A stretch of 39,343 nucleotides of DNA from Chitinophagaceae bacterium (GTDB taxonomy: Bacteria > Bacteroidota > Bacteroidia > Chitinophagales > Chitinophagaceae). Shown here one piece after another: positions 6,528 to 15,810 of this stretch. The translations under genes were made by a program, and so were the position numbers. The notes under the pieces are model-generated. The model made no database searches, was not told the DNA's origin, and was given only the letters and a program-made list of their open reading frames with translations. Within the stretch, counting starts at the first letter, position 1. Each line of letters begins with the position of its first letter. The stretch is from the NCBI GenBank assembly GCA_022841365.1, contig JALHRP010000039.1:1-39343 (forward strand), read 5' to 3'.

Positions 6528-8789
6528 TCAATTTACTTTTACTACTCGGAAAGTCTCTGTGTCTTTAGCCCGGTACACAACCTGTACGGTGTACACACCG
6601 CTGCTGAGCGTACTTAAATCAACTTCCATATATGTAGCGCCAATATTGGTTCCTGATTGGCCAAGTGCAATCCGTTTCTGCCAAACCAATTGCCCCATGT
6701 GGTTGTATACATTGATGAATTCAATATTGATGGGTTGACGGTAAAACTGCAATGCAAACCGGTCTTTAAACGGATTGGGTGTAATCATCACTCCTTTTCG
6801 TTTCAGATTGGGGTTGGCATCTTTTACGGTTATATTAATATCATCGAGATAAATATTGTTTTCAAAATTGGTGGTGTTACGGATCACCGCCTGTATATAT
6901 TCTGTACTGCCTGTTGAAAAATCGCCCAGAAAAACAGAATCTTTTCTCCACTGCGCAGCATTGGGAATAAAAAAATCATTGGTGGCTACATTGCCCGTTG
7001 TTACTAATTCTCTTCCCCACTTTTTATATACACTTTTATATGTCAGCCCGCAATCGGCTGTTACCAATACTTCCAGCGTATCAGTAGGGTTATTGGCGAG
7101 ATCGGGTACATTATAAGTAGCAGCTGCAACCTGGAAGGTCATAAACGCAGAGTCTCTTCCTTTCACAGGAATGAGTGGTGAAAACATCCAGTCAATTAAA
7201 CCGTTTGCATCATAATCGTAATTATTAATAAACATAGATGCAGTTCCTGTTTTAGAAGCAGCCGTAGTGCGTCGCCAGGTTGTATCGGCATTGGCATTAA
7301 ACCGTTGCCAGTTGGCAGGTGGAAATGAAACAGTTTCAAATCCTTCAGTATAAGGAACAGTAACTAATGGAAAAACAATACCTGCTACTTTACCGGTGTC
7401 ATTCGCCACTTTCTGATCTGTACTTCCATTGGGGTTGGATGTGTACACAATAAAGTTAGCATTGGTTCCCGGGCTTAACGGAATTTGATTGAGTGTAATA
7501 GTTGCTGTTGATTGCGGTGCAATGCTGCCGGTAAAATTGGTTACAACGGGTGTGCCTGTTCCAAACCTGGCAGTAATGGTTAAACTGGTAATGATATCGG
7601 TACCTGTATTTTTTATGGTGATGACAGGTAAGTACGTATTGCTGCACGAATAAATAAACGATGCGTTGTTGCCACACACTTCATAAAACGGATCATTAAT
7701 TTTTTCAAACCGCACATCTCTGTTCAGCGTTGGTACAGGAGTACAACCATCGGATGTAATGAGCGACTGCATCCATGGATTGGCCAGCAGTATTGCTTCC
7801 ATGCGGTTGCATTGTTGCGGCGTATACATTACCATGGCACGATCATCTACATAATCCATATAATTCATCCACATAATGCCGGGCGCTGCAGGTGAACAGG
7901 CATCTCTAATTACACTATCGGCAGCAGGTGCACCAAACGTACAGCCCGATTGCGGTGGCGTATCATTCAATCCATCATCATCACCACAACCCTGTGTACC
8001 ATTACAATTGTTGGGCCCCCAGATATGATTGAGATCAAAGAAGTGACCGATTTCATGTGTTGCTGTTCTTCCTTGATTAAACGGCGCCTGTGCAGAGCCA
8101 CCCCGTCCGAATGAACGCTGACTGTTTACAAATCCACGTTCGTTTAACGGAACAGCAGAAAGTGGATCGGATGCAAAGAAAGAATAACCCAAAAAACCTG
8201 ATGGCATCTGGCATACCCAGATGTTGAGGTATTTAGTGGCATCCCATGCATCGCTTCCGCCGGTGCAGGTAAACTTTACGGGATCCTTTAATCCGGGTGA
8301 TGAGATGACGGATGATGTAACTCTTACTATTCCATTACTTGCATCGCCTTTATTATCCCGTTTTGCTAAACAAAAACGCAGATTGCTTTTTCCAAAAAGC
8401 GGTTTAAAGGCTGCAGGTATTCTTGTTGAATCGGCATTGAGTCCGGCGTAATCTTCGTTTAATACATCTATCTGCGATTGCACCTGGGCGTTGGTAACAG
8501 AACCGGGATTGGGTAATACAATGTGCACTACTACCGGTATGGTATATGTTACATCAGGCCTTAAGGTTTGTTTCAATTGTTGATAAGCTTCCAGTGTGCG
8601 CCTGCGGTTAAGTTCCATTTCCTGTTGCAGCGAAGGATATTTTTTTAACAGCTCATTCATTACCGCCTGTGTGCCGCAGCGTTGAAAACCGGTATGTACG
8701 GATGCAGGAGTTTGCTTTTGTTTTTGTGCAAACACAGGAAGTGTAAAAACGGATAGCAGGATGCAGAACAGAAAACGATTCAAGATCAT
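6528..8789 (-). CDS. Secreted pappalysin-like (M43) zinc metalloprotease with T9SS sorting domain
   Basis: The 753-residue product starts at the ATG giving MILNRFLFCILLSV, a signal peptide ending around VFAQ; the frame is open upstream to 8948, but that extension runs into the divergent symporter gene. The catalytic domain (about 80-340) has the zinc motif HEIGHFFDLNH (H245, E246, H249, H255) and a downstream Met-turn-like MNYMDY, as in M43 cytophagalysin/pappalysin peptidases. A CARDB-like segment follows, then a MAM/cleaved-adhesin-like jelly roll (EGFETVSFPPANWQRF). The end is a type A T9SS sorting domain (ITPNPFKDRF ... LSSGVYTVQV). It is therefore expected to cross the outer membrane through T9SS and act at the surface or outside the cell. 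Substrate unknown. Confidence 0.9.
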   Translation of the reverse strand: MILNRFLFCILLSVFTLPVFAQKQKQTPASVHTGFQRCGTQAVMNELLKKYPSLQQEMELNRRRTLEAYQQLKQTLRPDVTYTIPVVVHIVLPNPGSVTNAQVQSQIDVLNEDYAGLNADSTRIPAAFKPLFGKSNLRFCLAKRDNKGDASNGIVRVTSSVISSPGLKDPVKFTCTGGSDAWDATKYLNIWVCQMPSGFLGYSFFASDPLSAVPLNERGFVNSQRSFGRGGSAQAPFNQGRTATHEIGHFFDLNHIWGPNNCNGTQGCGDDDGLNDTPPQSGCTFGAPAADSVIRDACSPAAPGIMWMNYMDYVDDRAMVMYTPQQCNRMEAILLANPWMQSLITSDGCTPVPTLNRDVRFEKINDPFYEVCGNNASFIYSCSNTYLPVITIKNTGTDIITSLTITARFGTGTPVVTNFTGSIAPQSTATITLNQIPLSPGTNANFIVYTSNPNGSTDQKVANDTGKVAGIVFPLVTVPYTEGFETVSFPPANWQRFNANADTTWRRTTAASKTGTASMFINNYDYDANGLIDWMFSPLIPVKGRDSAFMTFQVAAATYNVPDLANNPTDTLEVLVTADCGLTYKSVYKKWGRELVTTGNVATNDFFIPNAAQWRKDSVFLGDFSTGSTEYIQAVIRNTTNFENNIYLDDINITVKDANPNLKRKGVMITPNPFKDRFALQFYRQPINIEFINVYNHMGQLVWQKRIALGQSGTNIGATYMEVDLSTLSSGVYTVQVVYRAKDTETFRVVKVN

Positions 8790-8965
8790 TATACAAATTA
8801 TTAAGTATGTGAATGTACGAACAAGACCTAAAATACAGATCTTATGAGCAAGACAGCCATCTGCCGGATAAAAGCTGCCTGAACAAAAGGTAAACAGCCA
8901 ACGGTTCTGTATGGTTGTTCTGTAAAAACGATTATCTTTCCCCTTCATACCAAATGTATAGTCTG

Positions 8966-10225
8966 ATGAGTATTAAGCTGCGTCTTACAGTCATGAGTTT
9001 TTTACAGTTTTTTGTTTGGGGAGCCTGGTTAATTACCATAGGCACCTATTGTATTAATGCAAAAGGGTGGACTTTTCCTGAGTTTGGTGCCATCTTTTCT
9101 ACACTTGCACTCTCTTCTTTATTTATGCCTGCATTAACAGGTATTATTGCCGATAAATGGTTGAATGCGGAAAGGCTTTATGGAATTCTGCATATTCTTT
9201 ATGGCGTTGTGCTCTTTTTTGTACCGCAGGTAAACGATCCTGATTTATTTTACTACGTCATCTTTGCAGCGATGATCTGTTACATGCCTACCATTTCATT
9301 ATCTAACTCTATTGCTTATACCATATTAAAAGGTAACAACTACAATGTTGTAAAAGTGTTTCCGCCTATTCGTGTGTGGGGAACCATTGGTTTTATTGCG
9401 GCAATGTGGGTGACCAATCTTACAGGAAGCAAAGCCAACGCCAATCAGTTTGTGATTGCTGCCATCTTTGCCATCCTGCTGGGTATCTATTCATTTACAT
9501 TGCCCAAATGTCCGCCACAAAAAAATATTGCAAAAGGTGCATCACTCATTGAACAACTGGGATTGAATGCATTTAAACTGTTTGCAAATTTTAAGATGGC
9601 ATTGTTTTTTATTTTTTCGATGTTTCTCGGTGCTGCTTTGCAACTGACCAATATGTATGGCGATTCTTTTCTGAGCGGGTTTGAAGGGAATGCAGCTTAT
9701 AAAGATTCCTTTGTTGTAAAATACTCAACCATCATCTTATCTATTTCGCAGATATCTGAAACACTGTTTATTCTTGCTATTCCGTTTTTCCTGAAACGTT
9801 TTGGTATTAAAAAGGTGATGTTGATTTCGATGTTTGCATGGGTTCTGCGGTTTGGTTTGTTTGCTTACGGCGATCCTTCTCTTGCCGGTACTGCATTAAT
9901 TATTCTTTCCTGTATTGTGTATGGCATGGCGTTCGACTTTTTTAATATCTCCGGTTCATTGTTTGTTGAAACACAAACCGATGCTGCCATACGATCAAGT
10001 GCACAGGGAATGTTTATGATGATGACAAATGGAGTAGGAGCCTGGCTGGGAAGTAAAGTGAGTGGATACGTTATTAATAAATACTACATCAACCCCGATA
10101 ACAGCAGTAACTGGCAGGGCATCTGGATTGCCTTTGCAGTTTATTCTCTGGTGGTAGCCATTGCATTTGGTTTGTTCTTCCGGCATAAACACGATCCGCA
10201 GGCATTGGAAACGGTACATCATTAA
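8966..10225 (+). CDS. Nucleoside:H+ symporter family transporter (NupG-like MFS)
   Basis: About 419 residues with twelve predicted hydrophobic segments. The N-terminus (RLTVMSFLQFFVWGAWLITIG) and the VWGTIGFIAAMW stretch are typical of the nucleoside/H+ symporter family (NupG/XapB) of the major facilitator superfamily, which imports nucleosides with protons across the inner membrane. The start is either the ATG at 8966 (MSIKLRL) or the one four codons upstream (MYSLMSIK); the frame from 8915 adds an unlikely hydrophilic leader. A TATCTTTC element at 8933-8940 could be the -7 box. Divergent from the metalloprotease gene. Exact substrate is not determinable from sequence. Confidence 0.88.
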   Translation: MSIKLRLTVMSFLQFFVWGAWLITIGTYCINAKGWTFPEFGAIFSTLALSSLFMPALTGIIADKWLNAERLYGILHILYGVVLFFVPQVNDPDLFYYVIFAAMICYMPTISLSNSIAYTILKGNNYNVVKVFPPIRVWGTIGFIAAMWVTNLTGSKANANQFVIAAIFAILLGIYSFTLPKCPPQKNIAKGASLIEQLGLNAFKLFANFKMALFFIFSMFLGAALQLTNMYGDSFLSGFEGNAAYKDSFVVKYSTIILSISQISETLFILAIPFFLKRFGIKKVMLISMFAWVLRFGLFAYGDPSLAGTALIILSCIVYGMAFDFFNISGSLFVETQTDAAIRSSAQGMFMMMTNGVGAWLGSKVSGYVINKYYINPDNSSNWQGIWIAFAVYSLVVAIAFGLFFRHKHDPQALETVHH

Positions 10226-10230
10226 CTATT

Positions 10231-10262
10231 GCCCCGTCTGACGGTAAGTCGGCCGGGGACTT
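10231..10262 (+). repeat. Palindrome with GTCTGAC core after the symporter gene
   Basis: CCCCG ... CGGGG arms surround GTCTGACGG and AAGTCGGC. The GTCTGAC core recurs in palindromes inside tilS (20310-20379) and ispE (16040-16068). It could work as a terminator, but there is no strong T-run, so I list it as a REP-like element. Confidence 0.45.
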
Positions 10263-10310
10263 TATATGACCGCTCATCTGAAGTGTGACTGCTCATCTCA
10301 TTTATAATTA

Positions 10311-10650
10311 TTTTTTGGCGCAGAGAAAAGAGAAAGTGAGTTTAGCGCAGAGGGAAAAAAATCTGCGCATCTGCGGCAAATCTTATTGTTGTTTCTTTTT
10401 TCGGCGCAGAGAAAGGAGAAACGGAGGTGAACGCAGAGGGCATAAAATAATCTGCGCATCTGCGGCTAATCTTATTGTTGTTTCCTTTTTCGGCGCAGAG
10501 AAAAGAGAAGAAGAGGTGAACGCAGAGGGCATAAAATAATCTGCGCATCTGCGGCAAATCTTATTACTGTTTCTTTTTTTGGCGCAGAGAAAAGAGAAAG
10601 TGAGTTTAGCGCAGAGGGAAAAAAATCTGCGCATCTGCGGCAATTTTTTT
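10311..10650. repeat. Four tandem ~88-bp repeats (GGCGCAGAG ... CTGCGCATCTGCGGC)
   Basis: Copies begin with GGCGCAGAG at 10317, 10403, 10492 and 10581, so the period is 86-89 bp. Copies 1 and 4 share the inner text GTGAGTTTAGCGCAGAGGG; copies 2 and 3 share AGGTGAACGCAGAGGGC, giving a 1-2-2-1 order. Each copy contains complementary GCGCAGA / TCTGCGC words and can fold into a hairpin. The open frames here (both strands, 60-86 codons) are simply readings through the repeat. No spacers or CRISPR-like unit structure. Together with the flanking terminators it fills the ~530-bp gap between the symporter gene and glnS. Confidence 0.85.
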
Positions 10651-10671
10651 TCAACTTACTAAGCTATAAAA

Positions 10672-10704
10672 ACAAAGAGCGGATCATTGATCCGCTCTTT
10701 TAAT
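10672..10704 (-). terminator. Bidirectional-looking terminator downstream of glnS
   Basis: AAAGAGCGGATCA TTGATCCGCTCTTT is a near-perfect long hairpin (10674-10700). On the minus strand, where it would end glnS, it is followed by TTTGTTTTTA. A second short palindrome, TCATCCGC / GCGGATGA (10722-10742), lies between it and the glnS stop. Confidence 0.75.
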
Positions 10705-10756
10705 ATGTTTATGTTGTACAGTCATCCGCCATTAGCGGATGAACAGACAACAGCAT

Positions 10757-12433
10757 TTATCCTTTCTTCACTTCCTTCGCCCATGCATCTTTCAATGTTA
10801 CTGTGCGGTTGAAGATGAGTTTTTCTGTTGTGGTATCTTTATCTAAACAATAATATCCTTTACGCATAAACTGGAAACGGTCTGTTTGTGTTGCATCTTT
10901 AATAGCAGGCTCTGCATAACCCGTTACAACTTTTAAAGAATCAGGATTGATATAATCTTTAAAATCGCCCTCTTCACTTGCAGGGTTCTCCACTTTAAAC
11001 AAACGATCATATTCTCTTACTTCCACTTCTACAGCATCCGCAGCATTTACCCAATGCAGCGTGCCCTGTACTTTTAAACCGGATGTATCGCTGCCGCTTT
11101 TACTTTCAGGAATATAACTGCAATGAATGGCTGTTACGTTTAAGTTCACATCTTTCACCACTTCATCGCATTGAATAATGTATGCGCTTTTTAAACGCAC
11201 TTTTTGTCCCGGTGCCAGGCGAAAGAATTTCTTTGGTGGATTTTCCATGAAGTCGTCTGCTTCAATAAATATTTCCCTGCTGAAAGGAATGCTTCTTATA
11301 CCGCCATCAGCATCTTCGGGATTGTTTTCAGAACTTAATTGTTCTGTTTGTCCTTCGGGATAATTCGTGATGATGAGTTTGATAGGGTTGAACACCACCA
11401 TTCTTCTCAATGCAATTTTGTTCAAATGTTCACGGATGCAAAACTCAAGCAATCCGAATTCAATGAGGTTATCTCTTTTTGCCACACCAATCTTATCACA
11501 AAACTCACGGATGCTTTCAGGTGTATATCCACGCCGGCGCAAGCCGCTGATCGTTGGCATACGAGGATCATCCCAGCCCGTTACATGATTGTCGTTCACC
11601 AGTTGAAGCAATTTTCGTTTGCTCATGATCGTATAGTTGAGATTCAACCGTGCAAACTCATATTGTTTCGATGGAAAGATTTCTAAGTTTTCAATGCACC
11701 AGTCATACAACGGACGATGCGGAATAAATTCCAGTGTGCAAATAGAATGGGTAATGTTTTCAATAGAATCACTTTGTCCATGTGCAAAATCATACATGGG
11801 ATAGATGCACCAGGCATCAGCTGTGCGATGATGATGTGCATGCTTGATGCGGTAGAGCAATGGGTCACGCAGGTGCATGTTTGGACTTGCCATATCTATT
11901 TTTGCACGCAACACTTTTTCTCCATCCTTGTATTTACCTGCACGCATGTCTGCAAACAATTGCAGATTTTCTTCTTTGCTGCGTTCGCCGTATTTGTTGC
12001 GGATGCCCGGTTGTGTGGGCGTTCCTTTTTCTTTGGCAATCTGTTCGCTGCTGCTGTCATCTACATAAGCCAGTCCCTTTTCAATGAGCTTTACTGCAAA
12101 GGAGTAGAGTTGTTCAAAATAATCAGAAGCATAAAATTCATTGGCCCAGTTAAAGCCCAGCCAGCGAACATCTTCCTTGATGCTCTCTACATATTCGGTT
12201 TCTTCTGTTACAGGGTTGGTGTCATCAAAACGAAGATTGGTTTTACCGCCGTATTTAATGCCCAAACCGAAATTGAGGCAAATACTCTTAGCATGTCCTA
12301 TATGTAAGTAACCGTTTGGTTCAGGTGGAAAACGGGTAAGTACCGATTGATATCTGCCCGAACGCAGGTCTTCTTCAATAATTTCTTCAATAAAATTGAG
12401 GCTCTTTTCTTCTTCTTTTTTCAATTCACTCAT
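10757..12433 (-). CDS. glnS: Glutaminyl-tRNA synthetase
   Basis: A 558-residue class I aminoacyl-tRNA synthetase. The HIGH-type motif sits in PPEPNGYLHIGHAKS near the N-terminus and the KMSKS-type motif is MSKRKL. The signature GWDDPRMPTISGLRRRGYTP is that of GlnRS/GluRS of the GlnRS branch, and the C-terminal anticodon-binding beta-barrels are present (ending in DTTTEKLIFNRTVTLKDAW). The enzyme charges tRNA-Gln with glutamine in the cytoplasm. Length is normal. A good promoter match lies upstream (12454-12484) and a strong hairpin terminator downstream, so it is probably transcribed alone. Confidence 0.95.
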   Translation of the reverse strand: MSELKKEEEKSLNFIEEIIEEDLRSGRYQSVLTRFPPEPNGYLHIGHAKSICLNFGLGIKYGGKTNLRFDDTNPVTEETEYVESIKEDVRWLGFNWANEFYASDYFEQLYSFAVKLIEKGLAYVDDSSSEQIAKEKGTPTQPGIRNKYGERSKEENLQLFADMRAGKYKDGEKVLRAKIDMASPNMHLRDPLLYRIKHAHHHRTADAWCIYPMYDFAHGQSDSIENITHSICTLEFIPHRPLYDWCIENLEIFPSKQYEFARLNLNYTIMSKRKLLQLVNDNHVTGWDDPRMPTISGLRRRGYTPESIREFCDKIGVAKRDNLIEFGLLEFCIREHLNKIALRRMVVFNPIKLIITNYPEGQTEQLSSENNPEDADGGIRSIPFSREIFIEADDFMENPPKKFFRLAPGQKVRLKSAYIIQCDEVVKDVNLNVTAIHCSYIPESKSGSDTSGLKVQGTLHWVNAADAVEVEVREYDRLFKVENPASEEGDFKDYINPDSLKVVTGYAEPAIKDATQTDRFQFMRKGYYCLDKDTTTEKLIFNRTVTLKDAWAKEVKKG

Positions 12434-12453
12434 AGCGGGGTTCTTGTTGGCTG

Positions 12454-12484
12454 CGAATTTACACCCAATTCATTAGCCTGCAAA
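12454..12484 (-). promoter_or_regulatory. Bacteroidota-type promoter of glnS
   Basis: Minus strand TTTG (plus 12481-12484), 19-nt spacer, then TAAATTCG (plus 12454-12461), one mismatch from TAnnTTTG. The start codon follows about 20 nt downstream. Confidence 0.55.
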
Positions 12485-12662
12485 CAATGGAATAAGGTTG
12501 CAATAACAAATAATATTTTAAAAATAAGTGTTTTCCTAAGGGTGAATTGAAAACCATGGCTCTTAACCTGACGTAACTTTGCTGTTTATCTTTTTATTTT
12601 AGCGTTAAAGATTATCCGGTAGCTGAATTGAAAGAATTTATCCATATCCAACAAAAGAAAAT

Positions 12663-13817
12663 ATGCAAATTGCCAAATTACCCAGTGATGAAGCCTTAAG
12701 GTTACAGGATCTTTTTTCTTACAATATCCTCGATACAGATTCAGAAAAGGAATTTGATGAGCTGGTAGAACTGGCTGCAAGTATCTGTAATTGCCCGGTG
12801 TCTATGGTAACGTTTATAGACGAGAAACGACAATGGTTTAAGGCAAAAATCGGTGTAGAATATGAAGAATCTGAAAGAGATGTTTCGTTTTGCTCCCATG
12901 CCATACTGGAAGATGATGTAATGGTGGTGGAAGATGCTTTGCTGGATGAGCGGTTTAAAAACAATCCGTTTACCAAATTAGATAAACCTGTTCGCTTTTA
13001 TGCAGGTGCACCCATTGTTTCACCTGAAGGATTTAAACTGGGTACCCTCTGTGTTATTAACCACACCCCAAAAAAATTAACTCAGCTACAGGAAAGAACA
13101 TTGGTGATTTTATCAAATCAGATTACCCGTTTACTGGAACTCAGAAAGAAAAGTGCATCGTTAAGAAAACGGGCCGAACAGATTATTGAATTAAAAGAAC
13201 AAAGTGTAAATCAGGTGCTGCAGGATCATGAACTGGAAAAACAACAGATTGCCGAAGAAATTCAGGAGCAAATTGCACAGGAAGTAGCCGCCTGTCGTTT
13301 ATACATTGGTATTGCAGAAGAAAGCGATTCTATGCGGACTTCATATCTGAAAAAAGTAAATGAAAAACTCGGGAAAGTAATTACTGATATGCGAAAGATA
13401 TCCCGTTTACTGACTCCGGCTGTACTTGCAAATGTACCATTGGAAGATATTGTGAGCGATTACATTAAAAATATTCAGCAGGATCTGCCGTTTCAACTTC
13501 AGCTGAATACAAAAGGAAATCCGCTCTTTACGTCAATGGATATTAATCTCACTCTTTTTCGTGTATTTGAAATCTGGATCAATAATCTTAAAAACCGCAC
13601 TGATGTATCAAACGTTCAGGTTTCATTTGCTTACAACGGGTCGGTGCAACTGAACATTGAAAATGACAGTACATCTTATGGTATGGAAGAAGTTGAAATG
13701 GATATAATGCGATCTGCCATAGATGCACGCATCAATCACTTACAGGGAAGTATCAGCCTGCAACATATAAAAGGAGGAGGAACAGCATTGCACATAACCA
13801 TGCCTCTCCATTCATAA
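12663..13817 (+). CDS. GAF-domain protein with a degenerate histidine-kinase-like C-terminus
   Basis: A 384-residue cytoplasmic protein. Residues ~20-155 form a GAF domain (SICNCPVSMVTFIDEKRQWF ... FYAGAPIVSPEGFKLGTLCV), a type often found at the N-terminus of signalling kinases. A coiled coil follows (about 155-210), then a segment matching the NarX/HPK7 dimerisation helix in layout (QQIAEEIQEQIAQEVAACRLYI). The position normally holding the phospho-accepting His is Gln. The C-terminal ATPase-like region keeps an EIWINNL N-box remnant and GGGTALHITMPL, but its DNG-type G1 box is replaced by ENDSTS. It is therefore likely a pseudokinase or ligand-sensing scaffold. No response regulator lies next to it. 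Confidence 0.8.
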   Translation: MQIAKLPSDEALRLQDLFSYNILDTDSEKEFDELVELAASICNCPVSMVTFIDEKRQWFKAKIGVEYEESERDVSFCSHAILEDDVMVVEDALLDERFKNNPFTKLDKPVRFYAGAPIVSPEGFKLGTLCVINHTPKKLTQLQERTLVILSNQITRLLELRKKSASLRKRAEQIIELKEQSVNQVLQDHELEKQQIAEEIQEQIAQEVAACRLYIGIAEESDSMRTSYLKKVNEKLGKVITDMRKISRLLTPAVLANVPLEDIVSDYIKNIQQDLPFQLQLNTKGNPLFTSMDINLTLFRVFEIWINNLKNRTDVSNVQVSFAYNGSVQLNIENDSTSYGMEEVEMDIMRSAIDARINHLQGSISLQHIKGGGTALHITMPLHS

Positions 13818-13827
13818 AAAAGATGAA

Positions 13828-15063
13828 TTACGACAGTATGGCTAAGCTCTTTCTGATGATCTCCACACATTCATGAATCTGTTCTTCTGAAATGATTAAT
13901 GGCGGAGCTAAACGGATTTTATCGCCATGCGTTGGCTTGGCAAGTAATCCGTTTTCTTTCATTTCCATACATAAATCCCATGCAGCTTCCGGGTTGTGAT
14001 GTTTAATTACAATTGCGTTGAGTAATCCTTTACCACGTACCAGACTGATGTAAGGCGAATGCAGCGCTGTTAATTCATGTCTCAACAATTGCCCCAGCTT
14101 TTCTGCACGTTCAGATAACTGTTCATCTTTCAGCACCTTTAATGCAGCAACAGCTACATGGCATGCCAGCGGATTGCCGCCATATGTACTTCCATGTTCA
14201 CCCGGCTTAATTGTCAACATAATTTCATCATCGGCCAGTACAGCACTTACAGGCAATACACCACCGCTTAATGCTTTACCCAGTATTAAAATATCCGGAC
14301 GAACATTTTCATGATCACATGCCAGCATTTTTCCTGTGCGGCAAAGTCCGGTTTGTATTTCGTCGCCAATAAATAATACATTGGCTGCTTCGCAATATTG
14401 TTTTGCAGTTGATAAATAACCATCATCCGGAACTACTACACCAGCTTCGCCCTGGATAGGTTCTACTAAAAAGCCGCACACATTTTTTTGTTGCAATGCT
14501 TCCTGCAATGCTTCCAGATCATTGTATGGTATTACATGAAAGCCCGGCATAAACGGTCCGAACTTTGAGTAAGAAGAGGGATCGGTGCTGAACGAAATCA
14601 CCGTGCTTGTTCTCCCGTGAAAGTTATGTGCGCACACAATAATCTTTGCTTTATTTTCTTCAATACCTTTTCGTTCATAACCCCAACGGCGTGCTAATTT
14701 AATAGCTGTTTCAACCGCTTCTACACCTGTATTCATCGGCAACACTTTATCGTACCCGAAAAAGTTGGTGATGAATTGCTCATATTCTCCCAGTAAATTG
14801 CTGTGAAAGGCACGTGATGTGAGTGTAAGTTTTTGTGCCTGTTCAATTAATGCAGCAATAATTTTTGGATGACAGTGCCCCTGGTTTACTGCTGAGTAAC
14901 CACTCAAAAAATCGAAGTAACGTTTACCATCGGTATCATATAAAAAAACGCCTTCGCCTTTTTCTAAAACAACGGGAAGGGGATGATAATTATGAGCGCC
15001 GTATTTTTCTTCCAGATCAATAGCGTATTGTGCTGTTGCCGAAACGGAAATAGTTGTATGCAT
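13828..15063 (-). CDS. rocD: Ornithine aminotransferase
   Basis: A 411-residue class III PLP-dependent aminotransferase. Recognisable segments are [19 protein letters not shown], the substrate/cofactor region [42 protein letters not shown] and LGKALSGG, whose lysine should bind PLP. It moves the delta-amino group of ornithine to 2-oxoglutarate, giving glutamate semialdehyde, in arginine/proline metabolism. I chose the ATG giving [26 protein letters not shown]; the open frame continues 36 codons upstream through a CCTCCCCG palindrome and is unlikely to be coding. The gene converges with the GAF gene, ten bases apart. Confidence 0.93.
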   Translation of the reverse strand: MHTTISVSATAQYAIDLEEKYGAHNYHPLPVVLEKGEGVFLYDTDGKRYFDFLSGYSAVNQGHCHPKIIAALIEQAQKLTLTSRAFHSNLLGEYEQFITNFFGYDKVLPMNTGVEAVETAIKLARRWGYERKGIEENKAKIIVCAHNFHGRTSTVISFSTDPSSYSKFGPFMPGFHVIPYNDLEALQEALQQKNVCGFLVEPIQGEAGVVVPDDGYLSTAKQYCEAANVLFIGDEIQTGLCRTGKMLACDHENVRPDILILGKALSGGVLPVSAVLADDEIMLTIKPGEHGSTYGGNPLACHVAVAALKVLKDEQLSERAEKLGQLLRHELTALHSPYISLVRGKGLLNAIVIKHHNPEAAWDLCMEMKENGLLAKPTHGDKIRLAPPLIISEEQIHECVEIIRKSLAILS

Positions 15064-15117
15064 AAAAGAAAGTTGAAAATGAATAAAGTAAAAATGAAAA
15101 CGTAAAACGCATTGATT

Positions 15118-15174
15118 CCTCCCCGCCGGGGAGGTCAGAAGGGGCTTATCCTCGATGATTGAGGAGATCAAGAT
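15118..15174. repeat. Palindromes upstream of rocD
   Basis: A perfect palindrome CCTCCCCGCCGGGGAGG (15118-15134) is followed by TCCTCGATGATTGAGGA (about 15149-15166). They lie in the leader between the rocD start and the divergent VOC gene. They may be REP-like elements or act on rocD mRNA. Confidence 0.55.
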
Positions 15175-15255
15175 TCAACTGAAGAAAGGGTGTTGCCTTT
15201 TGCATGAGAGCTCAAAAATACTTCCTTACTTTGAAATAATAAAATTGTTGTTGAA

Positions 15256-15741
15256 ATGAGTTATACAGTTCCTGCACAAACACGCATTGGTCATGTACAT
15301 TTAAAAGTATCGGATATTGATCGTTCACTTACTTTTTACCTTGATTTGCTGGGGTTTGAGCTGATGCAGCGATACGGTTCGCAGGCAGTTTTTCTTTCTG
15401 CAGGCGGTTATCATCATCATATTGGGTTAAATACCTGGCACAGCAAAGGAGCCGGTCCGGCACCTGTGCATATGCCGGGCTTGTATCATACAGCCATTCT
15501 TTATCCCACAAGAAAAGATTTAGCCATCATCTTAAAACGGTTGATGGATGCAAACTATCCGTTAACAGGTGCATCGGATCATGGAGTGAGTGAAGCAATT
15601 TACTTAAACGACCCAGATGGAAATGGTGTTGAATTGTATTGGGATAAACCAAAAGAACAATGGCCTGTTGATGCAGAAGGAAATTTGATGATGGTAAGTG
15701 AACGATTGGATTTGGAGGGGTTGTTGAAAGAAGCAGAGTAA
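15256..15741 (+). CDS. VOC-family (glyoxalase/extradiol dioxygenase-like) metalloenzyme
   Basis: 161 residues made of two betaalphabeta-betabetabeta units of the vicinal oxygen chelate fold. Probable metal ligands are His in IGHVHLKVSD near the N-terminus, His in GLYHTAILYP, and Glu in NGVELYWD near the end, as in catechol-2,3-dioxygenase (CatE-like) members. The stretch YHHHIGLNTWHSKG is common in this subgroup. Length is normal for a single-domain-pair protein. The actual substrate cannot be told from sequence. It is divergent from rocD and convergent with ispE. Confidence 0.85.
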   Translation: MSYTVPAQTRIGHVHLKVSDIDRSLTFYLDLLGFELMQRYGSQAVFLSAGGYHHHIGLNTWHSKGAGPAPVHMPGLYHTAILYPTRKDLAIILKRLMDANYPLTGASDHGVSEAIYLNDPDGNGVELYWDKPKEQWPVDAEGNLMMVSERLDLEGLLKEAE

Positions 15742-15810
15742 ATTCTGATACGGGTTATGAGTTGAATGTTATGAGTGTGAAACCCGACAGCGGTTGAGAA
15801 TGGAATCTGA

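Noticed and set aside
8790-8948. N-terminal extension of the metalloprotease
   Set aside because: The upstream 53 codons would hide the signal peptide and overlap the divergent symporter gene's start region.
10311-10650. CRISPR-like array
   Set aside because: Units of 86-89 bp with no unique spacers of even length and no cas genes nearby.
10285-10654. Several overlapping open frames on both strands
   Set aside because: They are readings through the four tandem repeats and change with each copy; no start signals.
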